Positions 35,299 through 46,564 of a DNA stretch of 64,000 nt are shown here, piece by piece. The stretch's first letter is position 1; the number at the start of each line of letters is the position of its first letter. Source of the DNA: Siphonodentalium dalli (Eukaryota; Mollusca; Scaphopoda; Gadilida; Siphonodentaliidae); NCBI GenBank assembly GCA_032622095.1, contig CP136064.1, forward strand, positions 39,794,426 to 39,858,425, in the 5' to 3' direction. Below the pieces are notes generated by a model. The model saw only the letters and a list, made by a program, of their open reading frames with translations. It ran no database searches and had not been told where the DNA came from. The position numbers were made by a program, and so were the translations under genes.

Positions 35299-35649
35299 TC
35301 AATTTGGAAATCGTTTAGATAAAACTATGATTTTTTGGACCCTCAGAAATAAATCTATATTCTCTTCCAATGATAGTTTGTGGCTTCCATTTAGCAATGT
35401 TTCTACCCCTGGTCTTGTTATTAATCCCCCAAAGCACCCATTTCTTTCAACCAAAAATCTGCGACAATAAAAAAGAAAATGTTCTGCTGTTTCATTGGCA
35501 CCACAAATACATAACGGACTATCTCTCAGATGGTTGCTGAATAGATCATAGTTTGGATTGATGTCGACCACTCTATCCTTAATTTTCCGGAGCATCGTAT
35601 ATGGCGATCCTTTGTACTTCTGTGATGGAGAGATCCCAATGCAGGTCAC
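35299..35649 (-). pseudogene. Non-LTR retrotransposon C-terminal Cys-rich fragment
   Basis: A 116-residue minus-strand frame with NYDLFSNHLRDSPLCICGAN and ETAEHFLFYCRRFLVERN. The C-x-C-G-x4-E-x-x-EHFLFxC-x2-F/Y motif is the zinc-binding-like end typical of Jockey/I/CR1-clade LINE polyproteins. Related sequence continues weakly upstream to about 35750 in other frames, with breaks. No RT core is attached. Confidence 0.7.
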
Positions 35650-36159
35650 CTAGCATGTGTCTCGATAGGTCTAGGGTGTAGATGTTGAATGGCCATGATA
35701 TCGGGAACATTGATAAACAGAAACTGTCCGTACTTTTGATAACTTTATATGTTTATAAGTCTATCTTGGTAAACACAGCAAGCATCGGAATAATAGGTTA
35801 AACAAGTCTTGTTGGATCGGCTGCTGAAGAGAAAGTGGTCCTCCCGCTTCAGAGCACGGGTAGTTATTCCAACGTCTGGTGTATCATGCATGATGCATCC
35901 AAATAAAGTATGATGTATCATGATACACCTGCCTGTGATGTGTATCATACCATCGGTTACTATGGAACGATCGTGGCCTGATCCTTTCAACATATAAGAT
36001 GGTAGTATACAAGTCACATCCAATTTAGAATATGATCTTGATAATTATATATCTCGATGTGCTGTGTTTATCTATACAATACATTATAGCATTACAATCG
36101 CTGGGAAACATAACAACAAATGTACTATATTCTGTACTATCGGACACATGTCAGTCATA

Positions 36160-36740
36160 ATGAGTCATTGCTCCTGGTGTTCTGGACCAATAGTTGCTGG
36201 TGGTAAATCGGGCGGCTCTGTGTTGGACTCGTTCTAGTTGAGTAACCAATCTCTCTGGGTGTGGGTCCCAAACAGTGGATGCATACTCCAGGATAGGTCG
36301 GACAATGACTGAATATGCTGCTGACTTAAAGGGGTACTGTACACTAAATATGGCAATTATGTGACCATCTACTTTTATACTCAGCAGAATATATGCAACA
36401 AATTAATGAATTTGATCCATGGATTAGTGCAAAATACATTTGTGTGCTCTATGAACGACGCAAACGACATGGTATTTATAATGTAATGAATTTATGACTC
36501 CAGCCATTTATTCATTTTCATTATAATTACCATGTTGTTTGCATTGTTCATAGAGCAAATAAGTGTTTTTTGCACTAATCAATGGCTCAAATTCATTCAT
36601 TTGTTGCATATATTCTGTTGAGTATAAATGGAGATGGTATCATAAATGGCCAGATTTAGTGTACAGTTCCCTTTAACTTCTTTCTTAGACTTGTTATAAG
36701 CGTACCGTACAATTGTTCGCGTCCATTGATTGAAGTCGTA
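36160..36740 (-). pseudogene. Non-LTR retrotransposon RT thumb fragment split by a MITE
   Basis: Minus-strand translation of 36325-36160 gives SAAYSVIVRPILEYASTVWD followed by PHPERLVTQLERVQHRAARF. This is the highly conserved R-P-x-LEYAS-x-VWDP and LE-x-VQ-x-RAARF of LINE reverse transcriptases. It is cut at the TTAA of a 351-bp MITE (36326-36676). The reading frame resumes on the other side as VRYAYNKSKKEVK, in phase when one TTAA is counted. A stop follows after TPGAMTHYD. Confidence 0.75.
36326..36676. repeat. TTAA-flanked palindromic MITE P9, 351 bp
   Basis: TTAAAGGGGTACTGTACACT ... AGTGTACAGTTCCCTTTAA. Nearly the whole element is an inverted repeat: GAATATATGCAACAAATTAA / ATTTGTTGCATATATTC, and GTGTGCTCTATGAACGACGC / GTTCATAGAGCAAATAAG. 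It is inserted in a LINE reading frame. A left-end fragment is at 7773. Confidence 0.88.
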
Positions 36741-37264
36741 CCATTAACCATTCTACCAACCTCCTTTTGGTCATAATGGGCAGCTGGAAAATACGGTGAC
36801 CTATATCACATGGAATATCTTCATGCAATATACGTTTTAGTGTACAGCGAGTAGTAGATCATGCCATGAATCTCTACTCTGGCTACGCCTGTAGAGAGCA
36901 TAATCAACACGTAAAAACGTGGAAATGTTTGGTGTTATGACTTGTTCTGATAGGGAACTTTATAACATTGCACAAACAACGCTGGGAATAAAATATATGT
37001 CTATGTTATTATTTGTTCCCTAATAATCTATTTCACATTATCTACCTATCTATCTAGAATTACCTGTCAACTCCCCTTTCGGGTATTACAGACAGGGTCC
37101 CGGTCTCGACTGTGGTCGGTGCTTTGGTGGGCTACTCTAACCTACAGCCGCGTTCTGTAACGTGCACATAGTCACCCATGTACACGGGTCAGCCATTTAT
37201 GTCGGCTCCCGATCCGACAGCGTACCGCACTCACGACAACATACCTGGACATGATGTCGCCGTG

Positions 37265-37445
37265 AAGGGAAGTCAGTTTTGTATTTCGGATATATATTGT
37301 GTGATCACGAATGAGACTTTTCAGTCTTACAACGTGGTAATCTGACCAAGTTTGGATTTTTGTCAGAATACCCGATCGGGAATCGATCCCCGGACCTTTA
37401 GCACGAGAGACCAGTACGCTATCCACTCGGCCACTGACTTCCCTT
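37265..37445 (-). repeat. tRNA-like (SINE-like) sequence bounded by 13-bp inverted repeats
   Basis: Reading the minus strand from 37445: a 13-bp AAGGGAAGTCAGT, then an A-box-like TGGCCGAGTGG, a B-box-like GGATCGATTCC about 40 bases on, and a pseudo-acceptor 3' strand TTCTGAC pairing with GTCAGTG. The GGCCGAGTGG D-arm resembles tRNA-Ser or Leu, but the anticodon arm is poor, so this is a tRNA-derived element rather than a working tRNA. It ends at ACTGACTTCCCTT (plus-strand inverted partner 37265-37277). Polymerase III promoters of this kind drive SINE transcription. Confidence 0.55.
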
Positions 37446-37689
37446 ATGGGTGGTACTCGACGATCTACTCGAGATTGCATTAGTTTTGTGACTTTTGTGA
37501 GTCGATGTCGCAGTAAACATTGAATTGATTATCCGGGAGAAATTCCATGATTGTAAGCTATATATATACAAAAAAATCTAAATCAGCTCAACAGAATCAC
37601 ATATAAGACTTATATTAGCTGCACTATTTTTTTCGATGTTATAATCTTCCCTGTATAATCAGAATATCAAAAAGATCTCAGGTTTTGAA

Positions 37690-37935
37690 CTATAGTGGAG
37701 TATATGATCTCTACGGGCGTAGTCAGAATAGAGCTTCGTGGTAGGCGGGGAGCTGGAATACCACGTGACTTATACTATACAATGAATCTCTTCGCGGTAT
37801 GTACTTTTCGGTGCACTATACTGGCAGGTGGGTACGCGGGAATATCCCATGACCTATTCCACAATGGATCTCTTCGTATTTTAGTGCACAGCTCAATCGG
37901 GGTGGCTGGAACACCCGGTGACCTATCCTAAAGTG
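37690..37935. repeat. Degenerate tandem repeat, unit about 85 bp
   Basis: Recurring order GCTGGAATACC-CGTGACTTAT-ACAATGAATCTCTTCG ... GGTGCACTATACTGGC, then CGGGAATATCCCATGACCTA-TTCCACAATGGATCTCTTCG, then GCTGGAACACCCGGTGACCT. A further diverged unit is at about 36782-36860 (GCTGGAAAATACGGTGACCT). Confidence 0.55.
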
Positions 37936-38203
37936 AAACCCGTGGCATATGTCGTCTGAGTGCGTTACTTTAGGATGTCTGTGCGATATTCTCTGGGATT
38001 CCTGTGTAAACGAGGATTTCGTTAGCAACTGTAGAATCAAGCCCTGGCTATTATAGGTGGATCATGGCGTGTTTGCTCTCCTCGCGTTCACATCAAGCAG
38101 ACATTTGATTAACATTTATGTCCTGCGGTCACTCGTTTGGAGGTATAGGAGTGCTTGAGAAAGATTCCACAATCGAGTAGAATAAACGCCAATCTTGGCA
38201 GAT

Positions 38204-39163
38204 TTAAAGGGGATACGCACGTTTTGCATAAATCCAGCCAAAAATGGCAAGAGATTTTCAACAAAGAATTTCTCTGGATCTATGTGGCAACAAATTTTGA
38301 ATTTCACATATCATCATTGTATGTAGAATCTGAGCAATTATTAAGAGACAATAAAAACAATGGATTTTAATAAATTTGAGAGATTGAAAATTTTATTTTA
38401 TTTTTTGCCCCTTTCGGTACCAACAGCTGCTGGTAGAATCATTTAATAATTTCACACAAAAACTCCAATCACCAAATAGCTTAATGTGTTGGCTCTACGA
38501 GAGAAGGCTTCATTTGTATCATAATGTTGAGTTAGATTTTTAATTGGATAATATATATAGCATCATACTCCTATATATCATAATGAAGAATAAAGCAGTC
38601 AATTTATAATCCAGCCCAATGCAAACAAATGTCAATATGCAGTGTGGTCCACTCAAGCAGGGAGTAATCAACCGGAATTAGGCCGGTGTGTTAAGCGATA
38701 TGGTGGTCAGCTTTAAATTGGTTATGAACCCATGACCCACAACTTATCTCAGCCCAATTATTCATTGATCAACAGGCATTGCATGAAAATCCTCAAATAT
38801 AGAACATTATTCATGGGTAGTTGCCTTTCTTAATGAAAATAATCATTAAATTTCACAAAGAGAAATAATTAAGTCTCCTCTCACGATCTTGAGATATGAT
38901 ATCATGGATATATGAAATGTACTTTTGAAAAAAATGTTTTACAGAAGTTCTTGGTACCTGAGTGAAATTTTAAATATTTTCATGCTATAAAAGTAAAGTA
39001 AATGAGCTTATAATATCCAATAGTCGATGCTTCTTAAATATTGTGTCACAATAATCGCTTGTACCAAATTTCACAAAGATACATTATTGTATTCCTGACA
39101 TATTTTGAGAAAATCCATTTTGAAATACCGGGAATTTTAGCAAAACGTGCGTCTGTTCCTTAA
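38204..39163. repeat. TTAA-flanked 960-bp element P10 (ACGCACGTTTTGC ends)
   Basis: TTAAAGGGGATACGCACGTT-TTGC ... GCAAAACGTGCGTCTGTTCC-TTAA. About 24-bp TIRs; the interior is AT-rich without a coding frame. Larger than the other TTAA elements here. Confidence 0.7.
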
Positions 39164-39306
39164 TGGAACGTATAGATTATTTTATTTCGATTTGTTAGTT
39201 TGGTTTCAGAATATTTGTTATATAGGCTCCATAGCCACACACATGACGTAATCATTAATAACGCACAAGCACGTAACTGATACATACAGTGGGGTCGGAG
39301 AACAAG

Positions 39307-39490
39307 TTAACCATTTCCACTCTAAATGGATTCCCACAGTCAGTTAAAAAGTGCACATCGGAATGGTCAATTATTCATTTAGAGAGATGTTAACCTAATA
39401 AAAGCAGACGACAGCTAAATACAAGTTCAGAAGGAGCCCTATTTATTTAGGGCATGCAATGTTCAGATAATAAGTCTGACAAACTTGACG
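39307..39490. repeat. MITE family P4, right end missing
   Basis: TTAACCATTTCCACTCTAAA, then GGAATGGTCAATTATTCATT, TAGAGAGATGTTAACCTAAT and ATGTTCAGATAATAAGT; the right TIR is absent. Confidence 0.65.
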
Positions 39491-40730
39491 AAGTCATAGA
39501 TATCTACCAACTGTTTAACAAAATCACACAAACGTGAGACAAATGTTTTATATTTTACCATGGATGTTTTCTCTACATGTCAGCGTTCACACCAAGGTGC
39601 CATTTTATTAACATGTATATACTGCGGTCACTCGCGTATGTGAGCGGGTTGTTGTGGAACCCCGTGTGCTGTTTTGTCCTCGACAATCACCCCTATAGAC
39701 ACTCCAGGGATTGTTCGAGCGGGTAGCTTCATTCACGACAAACAATTTCGGAATTTCCATGGATAATTGGCTCGCCTGTGTGAGCCTTCCGCCCGTGTTC
39801 TTTGGTGAATATATATAGTCGATGATAGTTCCCCTCATATATGAGAGTTCTTCGCGATACGAGAGTCATATACGAGGGCGTGTATATCCCGAATTATTGT
39901 AGGCAGAAAATTGCAATTCTGATAAGTTAAAGGTTAATAGCGGCACTTCATGCGGCCGTGGCTCTCAACCTTGCGAGAGCAGGTTCTTGTGGACCCGCGA
40001 TCAGTTCTGTCCACTAAAATCACACCTGGCCACGCCAGGGCTGGCCCGGTGGTTGCGAGTGGGTCCGGCTGGTAATTAGTCACATTGCGTGAATATATTG
40101 CAGCGTTTTAGAAAGATGCCCCGCCCCAGTCGAGCGTGTAGCACTCAGCTATATGCTCGTAGAATAAACTCTCATGATCGGTAGAAGCTTTGTGCATGGG
40201 ACTGCAGGGTAGGCCACTTTAAAGGCACTTGGCGGTTTCAAGCATCAACTTATACTGAGTTAGTAATCTCGCTTTTGTCACACGCTGAGGATAAAATAGG
40301 TCGATACAGACGTTAAATATTGTATATGTACTTTGCTTGTTATGCTACATAATGACTTATATATAATATAAAGGTTCTATATAGAATCAGAAAGTAGAAA
40401 AGGATCCCGATTTCGTCTGTAGATACGAAACAATCAAGAGCGTTCGTGGTCAGTTCAGACTTATGCTGAGGTAACACATAACACAGTTATACTGTGATAA
40501 AACGAAGAGAGTTTGACTCACTACCGTACAAAAAATATTTTTTAGTATAATAAAGTCCGTATGTTGGTATTTAATGTTAAACGTAACAGAATACTTATTG
40601 ACGTGATACAGATTACCATATCATCATGTTACTTTTTCTGCATCCCGTAACAATATGAGGAGCGTTTATACGGAAGTTGAAAATGCTAAAGAATTTCTGT
40701 CAGCTTAATTGGTACAACCTGTAATGCGGT
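39491..40730. other. Intergenic, no feature recognised
   Basis: No domain-bearing ORF or repeat module was recognised; the sequence is less AT-rich near 39950-40140. Confidence 0.4.
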
Positions 40731-40739
40731 GCGTTCCTT

Positions 40740-40930
40740 TATTCCGAGGGTCCAAGTTCCAAAACTCCGAAGGTCCTATATTGCGAAGGCCCAACTAATA
40801 CGAAGCTCCTATATATACGAAGATCTAATACTCCGAAAGTCCTATATTTCAAAGATCGAATACTACGGAGGTCAGGAACTCTGATGGTCCGACACTCCGA
40901 GGGTCCGATGCTCCGACGGTCCCATACTAT
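40740..40930. repeat. Degenerate 'CCGAAGGTCC' array
   Basis: About ten imperfect units on the pattern ACTCCGAAGGTCCTATA, 16-18 bp each (ACTCCGAAGGTCC, ACTCCGAAAGTCC, ACTCCGAGGGTCC, GCTCCGACGGTCC). Confidence 0.75.
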
Positions 40931-41114
40931 ATATCATATTCTACCTAAAATGCATATAGAATTGACTTGGTGTTTATGTTAAACAGCAGCCACATTGGAC
41001 GCCATCTTGATTTATTTAAAACGCTCAACGGTGAGATGCACATACCCACACGGATAGTGTTTCAGAAGCACCCTATTATCAGGTGAGAAAATAACTAACC
41101 TGTCGTTACCTCAG

Positions 41115-41178
41115 AACACCTTCCGAGTATCGGGCTTTCGGTATAATCGGTCTTCGGAGTATAAGATATTCGGAGTAT
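41115..41178. repeat. Short 'TTCGGAGTAT' array, opposite orientation
   Basis: TTCCGAGTATCGGGCTTTCG, GTATAATCGGTCTTCGGAGT, ATTCGGAGTATGA. It is the reverse complement of the pattern at 40740. Confidence 0.7.
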
Positions 41179-41626
41179 GATTGACTGATTGATTGAGAGT
41201 TTAACGTCGTTTTAGCCGCTAGAACAAATCACGACCAAGAACAGAATCGGGTATAAAAAAGATCACAGCGAAGCAACTGAGTAGATAATCAGACAGTGGA
41301 TTAGACTAAAACAATGCAGTGATGAGCTATGTACAAATAAAAGCACACAAGAGGAATGTTTCCACTTGGAGTCAGGAATATAAATTCAAGAACTGACTAG
41401 TATGCAATCATACTAAAAAACGTATAAAAGTAGTACAAGAATAGACAATAAATAGCAACTAAAGAACACGAAATTATCAATGATCCACATCGAAATATGT
41501 AAAGTAGCTTTTAAAATCAGATTTTGCAGTGATAAGGTATTTATAATATTTGATGAATCGTGCATAAACATTTATCAATGCGCCAAGCTGATGGGCGGGT
41601 GGTTGAGACAGCATGTTATCCTTCAC

Positions 41627-41992
41627 CTAACCGACAGCCTCGATCCGCAAATACTGTTTCTTGTATTTTAGAGTTAACCGGTTCTCTTCAATCATGCGGT
41701 CAAATTTGGAAAGATCAAAGATGTACCTCTCTTTCTGAGAGTCGCAACGTTTGAGTGACTTAGGCGATCTATGTTTCGAAGCAACGGGCGATGTTTTTTT
41801 TGTTGGAACAATAGGATCAAGTTGCATAGATTGTTTCGGAGGAAATGTCTGAACGACAGAAGCTGTATCCATAGCCTGCCCTACATGTTCTGCAACAAGA
41901 ATAATATCAGTCTCGTCAACTTGTGTTGCTATACATGTAGTGATATACTGACGAGTTTGGGTTGACTCTGTCTGAATGCTGGCATCAAACAC
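41627..41992 (-). pseudogene. Jockey-like ORF1 C-terminal part
   Basis: A 121-residue minus-strand frame with ASIQTESTQTRQ, the serine/QT-rich linker often seen after the zinc knuckles of Jockey-clade ORF1 proteins, followed by a Lys-rich stretch (PKSLKRCDSQKERYIF). It lies downstream of the frame at 42849-42283 with stops and frameshifts in between. Confidence 0.5.
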
Positions 41993-42282
41993 TTTTTAGT
42001 AGACACGATTGCTGAGTATGTGTCATGTGGAATGGGTGGTCGAGGACCAACTTTTGTCTTAGCTTTCTATATATGACAGATGCTTCTCAGCTTTACATCG
42101 TTGAATCTTGAATTCATAGTCCCAAATGGGACACGAACGATCCATTGCAGCATGTGAACCTTGCTAGTTTCTTGGCAGCAAGATTCGTAGAATGCTTATG
42201 ATCATGACCAGAAATAGAACATCGTGCACATACGGTTTCTTTACTTTTACAATGTTCCTGGCCATGGCCATACCCCTAACAT

Positions 42283-42849
42283 TTAAAACTTAAAACATCG
42301 CAATGGGGTTGAAACATATGTAATTAAATCCATCTTCATATACCCAAACTTCAATGTTGGTGTATGTTCGCACCTATTGAAGGTCAGAAGATAACTGTTC
42401 AAATGAACTTTTTGACCATCAATTGTCTTCGTAAATCTGTGGACTTCTGTAACTCCCTGTGATGCCAACTCAGCCAATATCTCTGACTCAGAAGAATCAG
42501 CGATATCGCGGGATCTCAACACAGCTCTGCTACTATTCAATGTCTTGTGATGAGTAAGCAACAGTGGTGTCTGTGCAATAGCTATTAACTGCAGCGGAGC
42601 ATCAGATTGAACTTTCTTTGAACAATCATTCAAGTGAGAGCCACTGGTTGACCCAGTCCTGATTGGTTTAACATATTTCAATTGTCCAGCAATGCTTTGT
42701 AGCGTTTAATCAATGACAAAGATAAAAGGTCTTTTCATATTTGGGACAAAGCCAAGAACCAAGTACTGAGGGAATACCACAGCATCATTGGAACTTGGTG
42801 TGTCATCATTCTTGCGAGCAATACGTTGTTGCTTCATTTGAGTTGCCAT
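42283..42849 (-). pseudogene. Jockey-like non-LTR retrotransposon ORF1 (Gag-like), broken
   Basis: The minus-strand frame begins MATQMKQQRIARKNDD at 42849 and gives FPQYLVLGFVPNMKRPFIFV. One in-frame TAA (about 42692) interrupts it before LQSIAGQLKYVKPIRTGST. It then has AVLRSRDIADSSESEILAEL, ASQGVTEVHRFTKTIDGQKV and STPLRCFK. These are the conserved RRM-like segments of Jockey-clade ORF1, where PLRCFKC leads into CCHC knuckles. Here the reading frame stops after CFKF. A frameshift restores GYGHGQEHCKSKETVCARC, showing the knuckles are still present at about 42280-42200. No RT was found nearby. Confidence 0.75.
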
Positions 42850-43276
42850 TCAAAAAGCAAAATTTCGCCGTAGTCTACCCTTCGAATTCTGGTCGGGCCA
42901 AAGACTGGTACATAGCTGAAGCGGTGGTCCGTTTAGCCACTGCATATAACAGCCTCTCGGTACATCTCCACAGTGAGACAGACTTGAGCAATACAGGATT
43001 CAACACTCAACAATCATCAGGACGAACACAAAAGAGACAGGCGAACAGAAACATACGTGAAAACCCCCCAGAAAAGAATGCTTCAAACATCAGACGAGCA
43101 ATACAACATATAACAAAAATTGAATCATAAACACTGTGGAGAGGCGTGACTAGCTGATTGATTGAGCCGGGTCAACTCAACCACCCGTCTCGAAGAGATG
43201 TATGGCCAAAGAGGACCATGAGCTAAGCTGCACCCGCAGCTCGATGCCTCACGTGATACGGCCGCCCTAGTACATC
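42850..43276 (-). other. Probable 5' region of the Jockey-like element
   Basis: Sequence upstream of ORF1 on the minus strand. A 129-residue plus-strand frame crosses it (42741-43130) without recognisable domains and overlaps ORF1 antisense, so I regard it as incidental. Confidence 0.35.
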
Positions 43277-43649
43277 CAACAGAAGGGCCCTGTGCCAATG
43301 CATTCTCTTATATATGCGAGTCGACCATAGGTCGCCTCGCATATATAAGAGAATGCATTGGCTTAACACATTAAAAATTATAAAATTGTTAAAGAATGTA
43401 AGAAAAAATGGTAAAAAGTGTTAAAAAAAGAATTTATTTAGGCCAATGCATTCTCTTATATATGCGAGGCGACCTATGGTCGACTCGCATATATAAGAGA
43501 ATGCATTGGCACAGGGCATAACCGTAACTATCACAATGTGGTCAAGGAGCCGGTTCCAATGATATCCATATGTGTATGGTTCTATTGAGACAGACCGAAG
43601 ATATTTTAGGCTGTTGAAGCTTTATTTGGCCGGTTTTGGCCGGTTTGTT
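43277..43649. repeat. Composite MITE P3, inverted copy without TTAA ends
   Basis: CCAACAGAAGGGCCCTGTGC ... GGCCGGTTTTGGCCGGTTTG-TT. The CAATGATATCCATATGTGTA-TGGTTCTATTGAGACAGACC block matches 3734-3798 in reverse complement. It has two full hairpin modules separated by an AT-rich P2-like spacer of about 80 bp. Confidence 0.8.
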
Positions 43650-43739
43650 CCACATTAGGGGATTCTTACCCCTCGAAGTGGGGCGGTAGGCCTATTCTAC
43701 CCAGGGCCCACGCGGGGAGAGTATTAGACCTATAAAGAG

Positions 43740-43965
43740 TATTGGGCTTTATGAGAATTAAATCTTCGGACAATTGAACCTTCGGAGTATTAATACTTCG
43801 GATTATTGGGCTTGCTGAGTATATAACCTTCGGAATGTCTGACCTTCGTACTAATGGGACTTATGAATATCGGACCTCACTAGTATTGGGTCTTCGGAAT
43901 ATCGGACCTTCATATTATCTGACCTTCCGAATATTGGACTTTCGGAGTATTGTGTCTTCGGTATG
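43740..43965. repeat. Degenerate 'TTCGGAGTATTGG' array
   Basis: About 13 imperfect 16-18 bp units (ACCTTCGGAGTATTAATACT, CTTCGGATTATTGGGCTT, CTTCGGAATATCGGACC). It is in inverted orientation relative to the array at 40740. Confidence 0.75.
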
Positions 43966-44328
43966 ATACGTAACCGTATTGCGTCGCAGCTATGTAGCCT
44001 AAGTATAGTTCATGCACTCGTCGACCTTTTTTTGTCTCCAAAAGCCAGCAGTTACATATAAGCTTTATTTGAGGGCTGGATTCACAATCAAGTTAAATCC
44101 ACGTTGCGGTTCATTAGTCTGGGTTTACTCAGATTGTTGGAAAACAAGCTGCGTCTTATATTTGACAGGGATAATGCTTTTGTTTAGCGATTGTGCGTAT
44201 ATAGGCATGATGCCATCTAGCTAATTTTGGATAACTTTGCATCATAGCTTGGCAACTGAATTTGGATTAACTTTACACTGTTGATTACCAGTCTCTTGGA
44301 GTAAATGGGATGATGTTGGTGTTTTTGG

Positions 44329-44652
44329 TCACTTAATCTTTACCGGCGTGTTGTGACACTCTTTCGTCGGTAGAATAATTATGCCACAGATGCCTTGCTC
44401 GCTCCCTAAATCGCTTATTACGTACGCTCCGCGTGTATACTGATGTTGATATTCTTGTTTCGCCTGATTAAAAAGGATTAAAAGTCGAACTGCGACCGGA
44501 GGCCGAGTCCGGTCAAAGGTGTAGTTGGGAATTTCAATTTCGTTTATTGTCGTTAACATTATGTCAATAATATTGATTTTTGGTTTGTGATAAGCTATGC
44601 CAATTACAAATAAAAGAAATGAAACAGATAATTTGTAAGTCTTATATTTCAA
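44329..44652 (-). CDS. Unrecognised 107-residue ORF with hydrophobic N-terminus
   Basis: It starts MKYKTYKLSVSFLLFVIGIA, which looks like a signal peptide or membrane segment, then contains FDRTRPPVAVRLLILF and ends THNTP-type polar sequence. I do not recognise a family. It could be chance, a first exon or a repeat fragment. No other exon or supporting signal is seen around it. Confidence 0.15.
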   Translation of the reverse strand: MKYKTYKLSVSFLLFVIGIAYHKPKINIIDIMLTTINEIEIPNYTFDRTRPPVAVRLLILFNQAKQEYQHQYTRGAYVISDLGSEQGICGIIILPTKECHNTPVKIK

Positions 44653-46560
44653 CTTTTATAGACATTTTTCGTTCTGCAACCCACTGGGGGTTGTGGTCGG
44701 AGACGACCGAGTCGGCCACCGGTTCGTCAATTATGTGCTGATTGTTATTGTTATTTTAACGAAATTCTGAGTTGGTCATTCGCGAAACCAATATATTTTA
44801 TATTCTATAATTACAATCATGGGTATATAATATATGATCTTGAGCGCGTTACCATTTCTGACATTGGTTTTCTTGTTATTTCTATTATTCGACGTAGTTC
44901 CATCGTGCACTGTGAACTCCTTGCCAGAGTACATTGACCACGACAGACGATTCTCGTCAGAAGCCGTACTGTGCCCGCGCGTACATAATCTTTTAAACAA
45001 ATAACACGGTAAATATATGTCGTGCTTATGTTTTGCCGTACATGCTAAACTGAGGGAGATGCGAATATATCAATGGTTCATTAATTGTGACATTTGCCAG
45101 GTTTAAACAAAAATATTTAGCCGTAAAAAATTATTTGGCTATATATCGGCCCTTATCACTGGGTCTGAATGCATATTTGAGCTTATCGAGTTCACTAAGA
45201 CTTGGTTAGAAGTTCATAGATCTTCATCATAAAAGTTTTCAATGACATTCCTGTATGTATCACTTGCTGGTCGGATAATTTGGACCTAAAATGTTTAGAA
45301 GTACATGTATATATACATATGGTTGCTTTGTGGTTATTTTGGAGATTTATGTCTGGAACAATATGTGCATATCGTACAGTGACATTCAAAGAAATTATGC
45401 ATGTACGTTATTTCTGCTTTTCTAGCCCTCTCACTCCAGCCCTATATGCATTCTCTATCATTATTTCTCTAACTATTTCACTTGTGGTTCGTCGCCCACA
45501 TGCATTTCTCTCATATCAGAAATCTTCCACTCTTAGAACTAATATGATGGTTGGCACCTTCCAATCCAAACGAAGGATTTCCAATCCATACGCAGGCATG
45601 GAATGTTTTGGAATACTTGTCGCAATTCCTATGCATCTGGAAAATTCTTTCGATCTGCAATTAGTTCATGTTAATTGTGGATTGGAATTCATATATTCCA
45701 TGCGGGGATTCGCATGTATGTTTAAAATGTCTCGAAATCAAATATAGTATCAACCTGCATGAAATAGTCACAACTCAAGTCTTGATTATGCAAAAATGAG
45801 ACAGGGAATTCTCCAGCTTGGATATGTGAAGAAATCTAAACGAGATGAGCAAACTATTCAATGGCTGCGAATTTAATGATGTTTGTGTTGCGCTTTTGAA
45901 ACAAACATTGGACTGACACCATGAGGGAAAGCTCTTGTTGTTTACCAACTACTTCATACCAAATGTCCGCTCATTAGAGTTCGTGCGGCCGAGAGGGAAG
46001 TGCTCCGCCAAATATATAAAGCTACCATGAAGGAAATGTCATACGGATACACTCCCTAACACTAATGTTGAATAAAGTCGTGAGTGCTCGGCTGATTCGA
46101 GGATTATCGTCATTGTTCAAACTTCATGCGTTTTGTTTACTTTTTACATTGTTTGCTGTTAATTTTTTATGCTAATCAATTTAGGATTTATACTCAAGAT
46201 GTCAAGGTAAATATGTAAATATTATCGATTATATGCATTATAAATGGACATCGTTGATATCAAATGATGATTATTATGCAGAGTTGCCGACCTGCGCACG
46301 TACATTCTGCGGCAGATGATAGTTATTTTCACATGACATCGTTTCTGGATTATACGGTCTGAGATAAACATTGTTGTTCTTAGCAGGATTAAATCCGAAA
46401 CTATAATGGAAGTTTGTGCAATCAGACGTATATTTGTTTTCAGAGTGAATATATAATTATAAATCGACAGTATTTTAATTTAAATTGACAACATTTAACT
46501 ACTGAAAACAGTTCATGTTCATTTGTGTTACATTATAAAGAATGCTGATAACCATACTGT
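44653..46560. other. Intergenic, no feature recognised
   Basis: Includes a 155-residue plus-strand ORF (45280-45747) that I do not recognise and consider incidental. No repeat module identified. Confidence 0.4.
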
Positions 46561-46564
46561 GAAT

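Noticed and set aside
42741-43130. 129-residue plus-strand ORF
   Set aside because: It overlaps the start of the Jockey-like ORF1 on the other strand, and I recognise no domain in it.
45280-45747. 155-residue plus-strand ORF with hydrophobic segments
   Set aside because: No recognisable family, no splice or regulatory context, and composition is similar to flanking intergenic DNA.
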